The notes under the pieces were generated by a model. The model had not been told where the DNA came from, made no database searches, and saw only the letters and a program-made list of their open reading frames with translations. A stretch of 64,000 nucleotides of DNA from Arthrobacter sp. FW305-BF8 (GTDB taxonomy: Bacteria > Actinomycetota > Actinomycetes > Actinomycetales > Micrococcaceae), in contig NZ_CP084561.1 of the NCBI RefSeq assembly GCF_021789315.1, forward strand, positions 2,666,001-2,730,000, read 5' to 3'. The translations under genes and the position numbers were made by a program. Positions within the stretch are counted from its first letter, which is position 1. The number at the start of each line of letters is the position of its first letter. Positions 25,699-36,476 of this stretch are shown piece after piece.

Positions 25699-26109
25699 AT
25701 GAACCTCACCATTCACTGGACATTCCTTCCGCATAACGACGCCGACGCCTCCCTGGCGTTCTATCGCGACACCCTTGGGTTCGAGCTCCGCAACGATGTG
25801 GGATATGGCGGAATGCGCTGGCTCACCATCGGCCCTCCGGACCAGCCCGGCACGTCCATTGTCCTGGAACCGCCGGCCGCCGACCCGGGGATCACCGAGG
25901 ACGAGCGGCGCACCATCACCGAAATGATGGCCAAGGGCACCTACGCCCGCCTCGTGCTCGGCACTTCCGACCTGGACGGCACGTTCGAGAAGGTGCAGGC
26001 CAGCGGCGCAGAGGTGGTTCAGGAACCCACCCAACAGCCGTACGGTGTCCGCGACTGCGCCTTCCGCGATCCGGCCGGGAACCTGATCCGCATCAACGAG
26101 GTTAGCTAA
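25699..26109 (+). CDS. VOC-family (glyoxalase/bleomycin-resistance fold) protein
   Basis: A 136-residue protein with the paired beta-alpha-beta-beta-beta fold: FLPHNDADASLAFYRDTLGFEL at the N-terminus and VQEPTQQPYGVRDCAFRDPAGNLIRINE at the C-terminus. Such proteins are metal-dependent lyases or dioxygenases, or bind and sequester antibiotics. Between an AraC regulator and UvrA2, a drug- or electrophile-resistance role is plausible but unproven. Confidence 0.88.
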   Translation: MNLTIHWTFLPHNDADASLAFYRDTLGFELRNDVGYGGMRWLTIGPPDQPGTSIVLEPPAADPGITEDERRTITEMMAKGTYARLVLGTSDLDGTFEKVQASGAEVVQEPTQQPYGVRDCAFRDPAGNLIRINEVS

Positions 26110-26116
26110 ACACGGC

Positions 26117-26122
26117 TACTAT
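26117..26122 (+). promoter_or_regulatory. Predicted -10 box upstream of uvrA2-like gene
   Basis: TACTAT 23 bp before ATG 26145; GGAG at 26134-26137 gives this gene a conventional ribosome-binding site. Confidence 0.35.
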
Positions 26123-26144
26123 CCGTTTAACAGATGGAGACACG

Positions 26145-28535
<2,391 letters not shown>

Positions 28536-28552
28536 CTTAGTAAGCCAACTTA

Positions 28553-28582
28553 TTGAAGCCTCAACCAAGCCAGTGGTATACC
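28553..28582 (+). promoter_or_regulatory. Predicted promoter of the 64-residue protein gene
   Basis: TTGAAG (28553-28558), 18 nt, TATACC (28577-28582). Overlapping it, TTAGTAAG-CCAA-CTTATTGA (28537-28556) is an imperfect inverted repeat that could be an operator. Confidence 0.4.
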
Positions 28583-28636
28583 TAGAAACATCGGGGTAGG
28601 GATTCAGCCTTGCCACCGAGACATTGGGGGACCCAC

Positions 28637-28831
28637 ATGAATATGCAACAGAGGGACGAGCCTCGTTATCAGCACCTGAAGAAGATCGCCGACCTACTGG
28701 ACTGGGCAGGCGATCTTGCAGGTGCGGAGTACACGGACGAGTCCCGCGAGGCCTACGCATTGGCGCGGAAATTCCACGACCGCGCTGACGTGCTTGGCGC
28801 AGCAGCCTCTGACATCCACACGCCGAACTAG
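28637..28831 (+). CDS. Small hypothetical protein
   Basis: A 64-residue acidic/basic helical protein of no recognised family (RYQHLKKIADLLDWAGDLAG and ESREAYALARKFHDRADVLG). ATG 28637 has GGGGGA at 28626-28631, a good ribosome-binding site, and a promoter candidate lies upstream. It follows the UvrA2 gene by 101 bp. Function unknown. Confidence 0.6.
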   Translation: MNMQQRDEPRYQHLKKIADLLDWAGDLAGAEYTDESREAYALARKFHDRADVLGAAASDIHTPN

Positions 28832-29702
28832 GCCGGGAGCCGGGGTGGTCGCTTGAGCGACATTATGTCAAGTAAACGGCGGAGCTGACGCCGGTATGGC
28901 GAACTGCTGCGACAGGCGGTGGCTGCTGGCTGCGGCCGCAGCGAGTTCCCGCGGAGCTCGTCCAAAGTGAGCTGGCAGGACGATGTGATCGTCCAATGAG
29001 CATCCATCGGGACATTGGCGACGCAGACACATGGTTCGAATCCTGGAGGCGTGAAGTCGACGCCGGCCGAGTGCTTCATTCGAGCTGCCGGCGTAGCCAT
29101 CCATGGAAGCGCGCTCGCGCCCACTTCCGGCCCCCACCGGTATAACGCCGATAATCAGCATTATGTAAAGTAAACCCAAATTACTGCATCCGATGCCCGA
29201 TCGCTCCTCCTCCGCTCTGCCCTCCCGCGCTGTCCTCCCGGCAGCCCGGTCAAATCGACCGAGCCGTCATGTACACGGCGCAGTAGTGCAAAGTCTTGGC
29301 AGGACGGCTCGTGAGCACCAGCGCCGCGCACGCAAGCGCCGTTGACCGTGAAATGCTCAAGAACCAAGAAGTCTGGACGGTTCGAGATGCGACCGGATAT
29401 CCGGCTCTTGTCGGGTCACATGCGGGCCGCGCACGCTGCAACGGCCAGCAGAACGAAGGGCGACTGGTCCTTAAGGTGTTGCGCTCCGGCAGTGTTGTTG
29501 CCACGTCTCCCCCACTTCGCAGTTACCGGCACGGAGGCGCCAAACTTCTCATGAGCCAACCAGCCCGGCGGCGGGTTCCTCAACATGAGGGCTAGCCTTA
29601 GCATTGACTTGCTGGGGCGACGGCGCCTAATACAGGCCTGGCCGGGCGTGGTGCCGCACACGGCCACACCAGTGCCATCTCTCCCCTCATCGGAGGGCTC
29701 GC
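28832..29702. other. Gene-poor stretch with CATTATGT repeats, possible mobile-element scar
   Basis: About 870 bp with no ORF that looks coding: short open frames exist on both strands, but none shows family motifs or a ribosome-binding site. CATTATGTCAAGTAAAC (28861-28877) and CATTATGTAAAGTAAAC (29159-29175) are 17-bp direct repeats with one mismatch. This could be a decayed insertion, but no transposase or recombinase remnant is recognisable. Confidence 0.5.
28861..29175. repeat. 17-bp direct repeat pair CATTATGTMAAGTAAAC
   Basis: Copies at 28861-28877 and 29159-29175, differing at one base, 298 bp apart. They are AT-rich within a GC-rich surrounding. Related shorter matches occur at about 31,693-31,704 (minus strand, CATTATGTCGAG) and 32,629-32,637 (TTATGTAAA). 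Confidence 0.75.
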
Positions 29703-30866
29703 ATGCGCTCGAAGAATCGCACCTGGAGGCGAGCGGTCCTCGCCCTTGTCCTCGCGGTCTCTGGCTGCACCTACACCACGGACGACACCGCACAATCACC
29801 AACTTCGCCGGGTGCCTTCGCATCTTTGGAGCGGCAGGTCCAGCTATTCATGGATCAAGGTGCGGTGGCCACCGTCGTCCATGTCCGGTGGCCGGAGGGC
29901 GACTGGTCCAAGGCATACGGCGTGCGGGACCTCGAGTCCAGGACGCCAGCCCAGCCGACGGACCGGGTACAGATCGCCAGCGTCACTAAGACCATGACAG
30001 CCGTGGCGGTGCTCAAGCTTGTGGACGACCACCTGATCGGCCTCGACGACCCCGTCAATGACGTCATCCCCGGGTTCACGGCCTCGCTAAAGCCTCCGGG
30101 TCCGATCACCGTGAGGCAACTGCTCAGCCACACGTCAGGGATGCCCGAGGTCAACGACGCGCTGCCGCACGATGTTGACTTCCGCCCTGTTCTCTCGCAG
30201 CGGATGACGATGGAGCGGGGCATTAGGCTGGCCGGAACGCTCCCCTGGCCCGTGTCCAGTGTGGGCTCCTTCAAGTACTCGAACACGAATTACCTCGCTC
30301 TCGGTCTCCTGATCCAGGCACTGCGACACAAGCCATTCGTCCAAGTCATGCGTGAGGACGTCTTTGACCCGCTCGGCATGAAGAACACCAGCCTCGACCG
30401 TGTCGACCTGCACGAGACCGGCCTTTTGCACGGTTACGTCACCCTGCGAGGTGAACGCGTCGACACAACAGACAACAGCTTCTCCGCCGGTTCTCCGGCA
30501 GGCGGGGCCGTGTCGACAGTGAAAGATATGAACCTCTTCATGGCAGGCCTCTTCCAGGGGCGTGCCCTCTCGCCGGGATCGCTGCGGGAGATGAAGACAA
30601 GTCCCGGATTCGTGCCGTATGGGCTGGGACTGTGGCAGCACGCGGACGGATGCTCGATCGAGTCACGGCACCAGGGCCGGGGCAGCTTCTGGGACTACCA
30701 GACGGTCGCGGTCAGCAGCGACGACGGGCGATACCAGGCCGCGATGACCGTCACCACGCCACCATTGCCCACTGAGTTAGAGGACGAGGCCAGCCAGAAT
30801 AAGCGTGACCTCCTGAATGGCCAGATCGAGTCCACCCTCAACGAAACCTTGGACAGACTCTGCTAG
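29703..30866 (+). CDS. Beta-lactamase-family serine hydrolase lipoprotein
   Basis: Class C beta-lactamase/DD-peptidase-like hydrolase of 387 residues, probably lipid-anchored on the outer face of the membrane. The signal ends LAVSGC with Cys22. The catalytic motifs are present: SVTK (Ser93, Lys96), YSN (Tyr192) and HQG (323-325, replacing KTG). GGAGG lies 5 nt before ATG 29703. Substrate unknown: it may be an esterase, a D-aminopeptidase or a peptidoglycan-related enzyme rather than an antibiotic hydrolase. It is convergent with an alpha/beta hydrolase gene. Confidence 0.88.
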   Translation: MRSKNRTWRRAVLALVLAVSGCTYTTDDTAQSPTSPGAFASLERQVQLFMDQGAVATVVHVRWPEGDWSKAYGVRDLESRTPAQPTDRVQIASVTKTMTAVAVLKLVDDHLIGLDDPVNDVIPGFTASLKPPGPITVRQLLSHTSGMPEVNDALPHDVDFRPVLSQRMTMERGIRLAGTLPWPVSSVGSFKYSNTNYLALGLLIQALRHKPFVQVMREDVFDPLGMKNTSLDRVDLHETGLLHGYVTLRGERVDTTDNSFSAGSPAGGAVSTVKDMNLFMAGLFQGRALSPGSLREMKTSPGFVPYGLGLWQHADGCSIESRHQGRGSFWDYQTVAVSSDDGRYQAAMTVTTPPLPTELEDEASQNKRDLLNGQIESTLNETLDRLC

Positions 30867-30912
30867 TCGGCTGGCAGTGGGAGTGGCAGTAACAGGTCGA
30901 TGGCCGCGAAAC

Positions 30913-31731
30913 TCACAGGTCAGTGCCAAAGCGACGTTCGCGCACGCGGTCGAGCCACTCGGTGATGAGCGCCTTGGTGAGGCCGGGCTGTTCGTGCGGC
31001 AACGCATGACCGGCTCCGTCGAGCACGGCGAATGTAGCCCGCGGATAGTGCTCGAGCAGATCCCATGGCGCGGCGTACCCCACCACGGAGTCCTGGCGTC
31101 CGGTGACTATGAGGACGGGCCCGGAATACGGCGTGCCCCCTTCGGGACCGGCGCTGAACAGCCAGTGTTGGCCGATCCGCTCGAGACCGTCTTCGTCCAC
31201 CAGGCCAAGGGCGGGCAGGACGTACTCCTTGTATCGCGCCAGCGTGGCCTGCGTCTGCACGACAAAGTAATCACGGAACACGCTCTCCTCGTCCGGGCCG
31301 AGCGTCTCGCGCGGATTGACCAGCGCGCGCAGGACTTGGTGCGTGGGAAGATTCCGGGCGTTCTCGACCAACGGACAGATCAGCGCCAGCCCCGTCACCT
31401 GCCCCGGGCGTCTGCCGGCGATGGCTCGGGCGTAGTACGCCCCTGCCGAATAGCCGATAAGCCGGAACTGCCCGTCGCCAATCACCCCATCGATAAACGC
31501 GAGCAGGAGGTCAAGAACGTCGTCGGCACTTTCCAGCGCGCCCGCGGGTGTGTGCCCCATGCCCGGCAAGTCAGGGTAAACGCGCCGACAATCAGCTAGC
31601 TCGCTGAATATCGGCTCCATGGCACCGACCATCTCGCGGTGGTCCACGCCGGCACCATGTAGTACCAGGATCGGGGCCCCGTTACCGTGCTCGACATAAT
31701 GTACGGGTATCCCGCGGACTCTGTACTCCAC
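30913..31731 (-). CDS. Alpha/beta-hydrolase
   Basis: Soluble 272-residue hydrolase with a complete fold: oxyanion-hole HGAGVDH (25-31), nucleophile elbow GYSAGAYY (Ser95), acid in VTGRQDSVVG, and His in DGAGHALPHEQP. Substrate unknown. GTG 31731 has no ribosome-binding site but lies 7 nt after TAGGCT. It is convergent with the beta-lactamase-like gene and divergent from the MBL gene. Confidence 0.88.
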   Translation of the reverse strand: MEYRVRGIPVHYVEHGNGAPILVLHGAGVDHREMVGAMEPIFSELADCRRVYPDLPGMGHTPAGALESADDVLDLLLAFIDGVIGDGQFRLIGYSAGAYYARAIAGRRPGQVTGLALICPLVENARNLPTHQVLRALVNPRETLGPDEESVFRDYFVVQTQATLARYKEYVLPALGLVDEDGLERIGQHWLFSAGPEGGTPYSGPVLIVTGRQDSVVGYAAPWDLLEHYPRATFAVLDGAGHALPHEQPGLTKALITEWLDRVRERRFGTDL

Positions 31732-31737
31732 AGCGTC

Positions 31738-31743
31738 AGCCTA
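31738..31743 (-). promoter_or_regulatory. Predicted -10 box, leaderless alpha/beta-hydrolase gene
   Basis: Minus-strand TAGGCT ends 7 nt before GTG 31731. Confidence 0.5.
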
Positions 31744-31801
31744 ATCTGCGCGCGTGGGTTCGTGCCCGGATTAAATGGTGCCGGGCCCCGCGGCCGATGT
31801 C

Positions 31802-31807
31802 TAGGAT
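31802..31807 (+). promoter_or_regulatory. Predicted -10 box, leaderless MBL-fold gene
   Basis: TAGGAT ends 7 nt before GTG 31814 and favours this start over GTG 31808. Confidence 0.5.
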
Positions 31808-31813
31808 GTGCAT

Positions 31814-32599
31814 GTGAAGCAGCAGAACACCAGATGGCAGCCCTCCTCCAGCACATCGGAACTGTGTCCCGGCGTCTTTCTTGTCCAGGGGCCCGCGTCA
31901 AACTGGATCGTAGTCCGCGACGACAGCGGATTCATGATTATCGACAGCGGTTATCCCTCCGACCGCCCACTGGTCCTGGAATCCATCCGCCGTATAGGTC
32001 TGCGGCCCGCCGACGCCCGGGCCCTGCTCATCACGCACGGCCACGTCGACCACACCGGTTCAGCTGCCTACTTCTCCGAAACCTACGGAACCCCCATCCT
32101 GTGTGCGCCGGAAGAGTTGGCTCATGTCCAAGGGAAGGAAAAGCACCAGGTCACGTTCGGCCGAGTCGTCCTGCGCGCCTGGCGTCCCCGCGTATTCCGC
32201 TGGATGGCCCACGCCATCAGGGCGGGAGCCCTCAAGGCGAAACCGGCAACCGGCGCCCAAGCCTGGAGCGCCGATACGCTCAGTAGCCTTCCCGGGAAGC
32301 CTGAGGCCGTTCTTCTGCCAGGGCATACACCGGGCAATGTCGCGATCCTTCTTTCCGCAACAGGAGCGATAGCGGTGGGCGACTCGTTCGTCAGCGGCCA
32401 TCCGCTGAGCCGGCAAGAGGGACCGCAGATGCTACACCCCATGTTCCATACAGACGCCGCACAGGCGCTGGCGGCAACACACCGCCTCGACGGAATCGAG
32501 GCCGCGGTGGTGCTGCCGGGCCATGGCCCTGCCCTCCGGATGCCTCTGGCGCACGCGCTGGCAGCGTTGCGGAGCCAGGGGCCGGCCTCGAGGCACTGA
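31814..32599 (+). CDS. MBL-fold metallo-hydrolase
   Basis: Metallo-beta-lactamase-fold hydrolase of 261 residues. The metal site is complete: THGHVDHTG (His75, His77, Asp79, His80), LPGHTPGN (His171), VGDSF (Asp190) and LPGHGP (His237). This is the glyoxalase II/lactonase-like arrangement. No signal peptide, so cytosolic. GTG 31814 was chosen from the -10 spacing. It is divergent from the alpha/beta hydrolase. Substrate unknown. Confidence 0.88.
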   Translation: MKQQNTRWQPSSSTSELCPGVFLVQGPASNWIVVRDDSGFMIIDSGYPSDRPLVLESIRRIGLRPADARALLITHGHVDHTGSAAYFSETYGTPILCAPEELAHVQGKEKHQVTFGRVVLRAWRPRVFRWMAHAIRAGALKAKPATGAQAWSADTLSSLPGKPEAVLLPGHTPGNVAILLSATGAIAVGDSFVSGHPLSRQEGPQMLHPMFHTDAAQALAATHRLDGIEAAVVLPGHGPALRMPLAHALAALRSQGPASRH

Positions 32600-32653
32600 A
32601 GGCAACGGCGCAACCCGGAGCATGCCGTTATGTAAAAGGGCCCAGACCGCATA

Positions 32654-32672
32654 AAATGAATATCATTCATTT
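32654..32672. promoter_or_regulatory. 19-bp palindrome, candidate repressor operator
   Basis: AAATGAATATCATTCATTT: perfect 8-bp arms around ATC, strikingly AT-rich in a GC-rich genome, 62 bp upstream of ATG 32735. The ATGAA...TTCAT layout is reminiscent of ArsR/SmtB or Fur/Zur-type metal-sensor sites. No such regulator is encoded next to it. Confidence 0.6.
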
Positions 32673-32734
32673 ATTGCGTCCGCCCCGGGACAGAGTCGGG
32701 CCGACGCCGATCAAAGCCGAAGGAGCCACCGACA

Positions 32735-32983
32735 ATGACGCCGGCGACAGTTGCAGGAACCACACATGATGCGCGAGACCTCGTAGGGACAAAGGTCAGG
32801 GTGGAACAGGCGGGAAGCGTCATCCGCGTGGGCTACGTGGACACCGTCGTGCCCTCCGGGGAACTGTTTTGGATCCGGGCATCCGGCTGCGAACCCCGGG
32901 AACTCTTCGGCACGGCGCTGGGCCACAGTGTTTTCCCCTTACCGGAAGCCCATGAGGACGAATTCCCACCGCCAGCCGAGTAA
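32735..32983 (+). CDS. Small hypothetical protein with SH3-like beta core
   Basis: An 82-residue protein of no recognised family. LVGTKVRVEQAGSVIRVGYV, then VPSGELFWIRASG, suggests a small beta-barrel; the C-terminus is acidic and Pro-rich. AAGGAG lies 9 nt before ATG 32735. The 19-bp palindrome upstream suggests regulated expression. It is convergent with the cyclodeaminase-like gene. Confidence 0.65.
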   Translation: MTPATVAGTTHDARDLVGTKVRVEQAGSVIRVGYVDTVVPSGELFWIRASGCEPRELFGTALGHSVFPLPEAHEDEFPPPAE

Positions 32984-33003
32984 CGCCTGGGGAGGATGAT
33001 GCC

Positions 33004-33660
33004 CTAGCCGGCGGATGGGGCACGGTGGTTGATCTTTGCCGTCAGCCGGTCGATCCGGTCAACCGCGGCGTCAAGGCTTTCAACTGTCGACCACAGGGCG
33101 GGCTGCTCTTCCCGAATCTGCTCCAGCGTGCGGCCCGCGGAGGTGAGCGCAGCGAGATCGAAACTCACGTTGGTACGGGCCCCGGTCACCGCTGCCCTCA
33201 GGGCCCCGCACGCGACCACGACGTCGGCAACAAGCGCCGGGTTCCCGTTGGACGCCAGCCACTCCAGGTCCCCAATGGCATCGATGGCGCGCTCGCCGAG
33301 CACGGCAGAGGCTTTGGCGGCGTCCACGGATGCCCGGCGTATGGCATCCTCCCGTTCCGGCCCCGGATCCAGCCGGAAGGCGGCACCGAAAGACTGGGAT
33401 GCTGAAGCATCCTCATCGGCCAGCCGAAGGGCGGCTTCCCTGAGCGAGCGGACCCGCGCGTGCACATCGGCCAGGTCCTGCCGCTGGTCCCCGTCAGCTT
33501 CCGTGTATCCGGCGACCATCGAAGCTAGTGACGCGGCGATCGCAAGCATCACGCCCGCCCCCGCGCCGCCGCCAGGGGAACCAACGGACTCCGCCAACGC
33601 CTGCGTCCAGTCCTCAACTGTCGAACGCTGGGTCGTAACAGCCTTCGCATCATCATTCAT
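33004..33660 (-). CDS. Cyclodeaminase/cyclohydrolase (FTCD_C) family protein
   Basis: A 218-residue all-helical protein like the cyclodeaminase domain of formiminotransferase-cyclodeaminase and methenyl-tetrahydrofolate cyclohydrolase FchA. The diagnostic segment is VGSPGGGAGAGVMLAIAASLASMVAGYT. It would act on formimino- or methenyl-tetrahydrofolate. ATG 33660 lies 7 nt after CAGACT, a near-consensus -10. It is divergent from the PucR-glutaminase cluster, which may link it to nitrogen or one-carbon catabolism. Confidence 0.85.
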   Translation of the reverse strand: MNDDAKAVTTQRSTVEDWTQALAESVGSPGGGAGAGVMLAIAASLASMVAGYTEADGDQRQDLADVHARVRSLREAALRLADEDASASQSFGAAFRLDPGPEREDAIRRASVDAAKASAVLGERAIDAIGDLEWLASNGNPALVADVVVACGALRAAVTGARTNVSFDLAALTSAGRTLEQIREEQPALWSTVESLDAAVDRIDRLTAKINHRAPSAG

Positions 33661-33666
33661 GGCACC

Positions 33667-33672
33667 AGTCTG
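33667..33672 (-). promoter_or_regulatory. Predicted -10 box, cyclodeaminase-like gene
   Basis: Minus-strand CAGACT ends 7 nt before ATG 33660; weak match to TANNNT. Confidence 0.35.
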
Positions 33673-33848
33673 CCTTAAGCCGGAGCACGATCAGGGCTAG
33701 CCGCGTGAACCGGAATCCAAGCGCATTGGGCTGGAACCCTAAAAGCCGCAAACCCGTTTGGATTCCGTCACATATTTCGGGGGAAATCCAGTCGATACCA
33801 TGAGGTGACCGGACAGAGCCGTCCGGACGGACGACGCAGAAGGAAACC

Positions 33849-35447
33849 ATGGCCGCGGTTACGGTGGACGATATCCTCTCGGACTTCCCCCTGGGTTTCG
33901 CCACCCTCATCATGCGGCCCGCCCCCGAGCGTTCGGCAGTCGAAAGGTTCCTGATCGTCGATGCCGACGACGAAACGTCCGACGCCGGTGCAGCCTTTGT
34001 CCTGCTGATCGGCGTCCGTGGCCGCTCGGCTTTGCCGGTGCTGCGCCGGCTCCTGAAGAACCCGCCGTCGGTTGTTGCGGTCAAGGGAAGCCGGGAAGAG
34101 CTGACTGACGCCGAGGAACTGCTGGGCGCTGCGGGCACGGGGCTGCTGCTGGTGGACCCGGCTGCCGATTGGGACCGGCTCTTGTCGATCGCCAAGGACC
34201 GGATCCAGCCGCGCAGTTACCAGAGTGAAGTGCTGACGCTGCTGGAAGAAGACCTGTTTGCCATCGCCCAGACCACCGCACGCCTGACCTCGAGCCATGT
34301 GGTTATTGAGGATGCCGCCAACAAGGTCCTGGCCTACTCCACGGTCTCGAACGACATCGACGAACTGCGGACGGCGTCCATCCTGGCCCGGCGCGGCCCG
34401 CGGAAATACGAACTGCTGCTTAAGGACCTCGGTGCCTACCGGGAACTGCACAGAACCCGGCTCCCTGTGCGTGTGCCGGCCAGGCCGCAGGACGGCCTGA
34501 GGGAACGTGTAGCCATCACGCTGTTCGCCGGTGACCGGATCATGGGCTATATCTGGCTTCAGGAAACCGGGGACGGCTTCACCGCCGATGTTGACTATGT
34601 GCTCACGGGATCCGCGGCCCGGGCCTCCGCCGAGCTAATCCGTTACCGCAATCAGCAGTCCGTGCACATGCGCGAGGACCGCATTGCCCGGATTCTGTCC
34701 GGCGCCGCCGAGGCCGCTGCGAGTGCCCGGAGCGGGAAAATCCCGGTGGAGCGTCCCGCGGCGCTGATCCTGATAGGAATGTCCCGCGCGGACACCCAGG
34801 CCGACGATGCCGCATTGAAGCACGGCGAGCTCGCCAGCCTGGCGTCCATCCACGCGGCCGCTTACAAGGCGTCCGCCGTCGTCGGGCAATACAAGGGCGA
34901 CACTGCCGTCATCGTTCCAGGTCTGCTGTCCGCTGCGGCGGAACCTGGGCTCCGGAGCCTGGCCGAATCCATCGTCCGGGACGCAACCAGGCACCTGGGC
35001 ATCAGCCCCTTCGCCGCCGTCGGCCCGGTGGCACCGGATCTGTTGGCTCTCCACTCGGTCACCCCCATCACCGAGGCCCTGCTGGACTGCATCGGCGCCT
35101 CCCCTGACACCCCCGTAGCCACGGTGACTGACTTCGAGCCCGAAATTTTATTCCAGGACGCCGTCCGGAGGTTCGGGTCCTCCTCTTTCCGCCACCGGAG
35201 CCTGTCCGCTCTTTTGCAGGACGACGTCGAACTCGCGGAAACCCTGCGCGCATATTTCGACTCCTCCCTCGACGTCGCTGAGTGTGCAAAACGCATGGCA
35301 CTGCATAAGAACACCGTCTACTACCGGATAAGCAAGGCCGCCCGGGTCACGGGCCTGGATTTCGGCAAGCCCCGCGATGCGCTGGTGGCACTGCTGCATG
35401 TCCAGGAGTGGGCCTGCACGCACAACGAACTTCAAGGCAGGAAATGA
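33849..35447 (+). CDS. PucR-family transcriptional regulator
   Basis: A 532-residue regulator of the PucR/CdaR type: an N-terminal PucR sensor domain (VTVDDILSDFPLGFATLI to LLLVDPAADWDRLL), a GAF-like middle part, and a C-terminal HTH_30 domain (YFDSSLDVAECAKRMALHKNTVYYRISKAARVTG). Such proteins activate purine, amine or amino-acid catabolic operons. GAAGGA lies before ATG 33849. Its stop overlaps the glutaminase start as ATGA (35444-35447), so the two are translationally coupled and the regulator probably controls the downstream genes. Confidence 0.92.
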   Translation: MAAVTVDDILSDFPLGFATLIMRPAPERSAVERFLIVDADDETSDAGAAFVLLIGVRGRSALPVLRRLLKNPPSVVAVKGSREELTDAEELLGAAGTGLLLVDPAADWDRLLSIAKDRIQPRSYQSEVLTLLEEDLFAIAQTTARLTSSHVVIEDAANKVLAYSTVSNDIDELRTASILARRGPRKYELLLKDLGAYRELHRTRLPVRVPARPQDGLRERVAITLFAGDRIMGYIWLQETGDGFTADVDYVLTGSAARASAELIRYRNQQSVHMREDRIARILSGAAEAAASARSGKIPVERPAALILIGMSRADTQADDAALKHGELASLASIHAAAYKASAVVGQYKGDTAVIVPGLLSAAAEPGLRSLAESIVRDATRHLGISPFAAVGPVAPDLLALHSVTPITEALLDCIGASPDTPVATVTDFEPEILFQDAVRRFGSSSFRHRSLSALLQDDVELAETLRAYFDSSLDVAECAKRMALHKNTVYYRISKAARVTGLDFGKPRDALVALLHVQEWACTHNELQGRK

Positions 35448-36376
35448 CCACAACACTTGACGCTCCGCCCTTGGGCCCGATGCTCGATGACATCGTCCGC
35501 TGCCACAGGCCACAGAGGGAAGCCGGCTCTGTCCCGGCAAGTATCCCATCCCTGGCGGAGGTTCCCTTCAACCGGTTCGGAATAGCTGTGGCCACCGCAG
35601 CCGGGGAGGTCTTTTTCTCGGGTGACGCGGATGTCCCCTTTTCCATCCAAAGCATTTCCAAGGTGTTCACACTGGCCATGGCGCTCCGCCGGGACAGCCT
35701 AGGAACACTGTGGTCCCGGGTATTGCGCGAACCTTCGGGCACCGCCTTCAATTCCCTGGTCCAGCTGGAGGTGGAACACGGCATTCCGCGGAACCCATTC
35801 ATCAACGCCGGCGCCCTGGTGGTCACCGACCACCTGATGGAGGAGACCCCCGACGCCGCGGGCGCGCTCCTGAGCTTTCTCACCGGACTGACCGGACAGG
35901 CAGGGCCCTTCATCGATGCAGCGGCCGCCGCCAGTGAACTCTCCAACAGCAGCCGCAACCTGGCCCTAGCCCACTTCCTCAAGAATTTCGGCAACCTCAG
36001 GCAGTCCGCCGAATCCGTGGTGGAAAACTACGTCCGCCAGTGCTCCATCATGATGACCTGTGTGGAACTGGCCAAGGCCGGCCTGTTCCTCGCCCATGAC
36101 GGACGCGGAGCCTTGGGAACTGTGGTGTCCCAAAGCGAGGCGAAACGCATCGGCTCGATCATGTTGACCTGCGGCATGTACGACGCCGCCGGCGAATTCG
36201 CCTACCGCGTGGGATTGCCCGGAAAGAGCGGCGTGGGCGGAGGCATCCTGGTCATCGTTCCCGGTCACTGCGCCATCTGCGTCTGGAGTCCCCGGCTGGA
36301 CGCCAAAGGCAATTCCCTTGCTGGCAGCGCTGCGCTCGCCGATCTCTCCGACCGCACAGGTTGGTCGGTCTTCTAA
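35444..36376 (+). CDS. glsA: Glutaminase (serine-dependent, GlsA family)
   Basis: Hydrolyses L-glutamine to glutamate and ammonia in the cytosol. It has 310 residues, the usual length. The beta-lactamase-like catalytic motif is FSIQSISKVF (Ser70, Lys73). PRNPFINAGALVV and SVVENYVRQCSIMMTC carry the substrate-binding Asn and Tyr residues, and GKSGVGGGILVIVP is the C-terminal signature. ATG 35444 was chosen for its ATGA overlap with the PucR gene and AAGGCAGGA just upstream. Confidence 0.95.
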   Translation: MTTTLDAPPLGPMLDDIVRCHRPQREAGSVPASIPSLAEVPFNRFGIAVATAAGEVFFSGDADVPFSIQSISKVFTLAMALRRDSLGTLWSRVLREPSGTAFNSLVQLEVEHGIPRNPFINAGALVVTDHLMEETPDAAGALLSFLTGLTGQAGPFIDAAAAASELSNSSRNLALAHFLKNFGNLRQSAESVVENYVRQCSIMMTCVELAKAGLFLAHDGRGALGTVVSQSEAKRIGSIMLTCGMYDAAGEFAYRVGLPGKSGVGGGILVIVPGHCAICVWSPRLDAKGNSLAGSAALADLSDRTGWSVF

Positions 36377-36476
36377 CGGGCTGCCCAGCCGTCCCCCCGC
36401 CGGCCCCAGACCGACAAACATTCCTCCACCTCATTCCCCCTAACCGGCCAGATCTTTCCGGATCGAAAGGAACAAC

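Noticed and set aside
29034..29055. GGTTCGAATCC-like segment resembling a tRNA T-arm
   Set aside because: The flanking bases do not form the 5-bp T stem and there is no acceptor, D or anticodon arm; treated as chance.
29296..29823. Several open frames of 70-135 codons on both strands before the beta-lactamase-like gene
   Set aside because: None has a ribosome-binding site, coherent codon bias or recognisable family; listed only as part of the gene-poor stretch.
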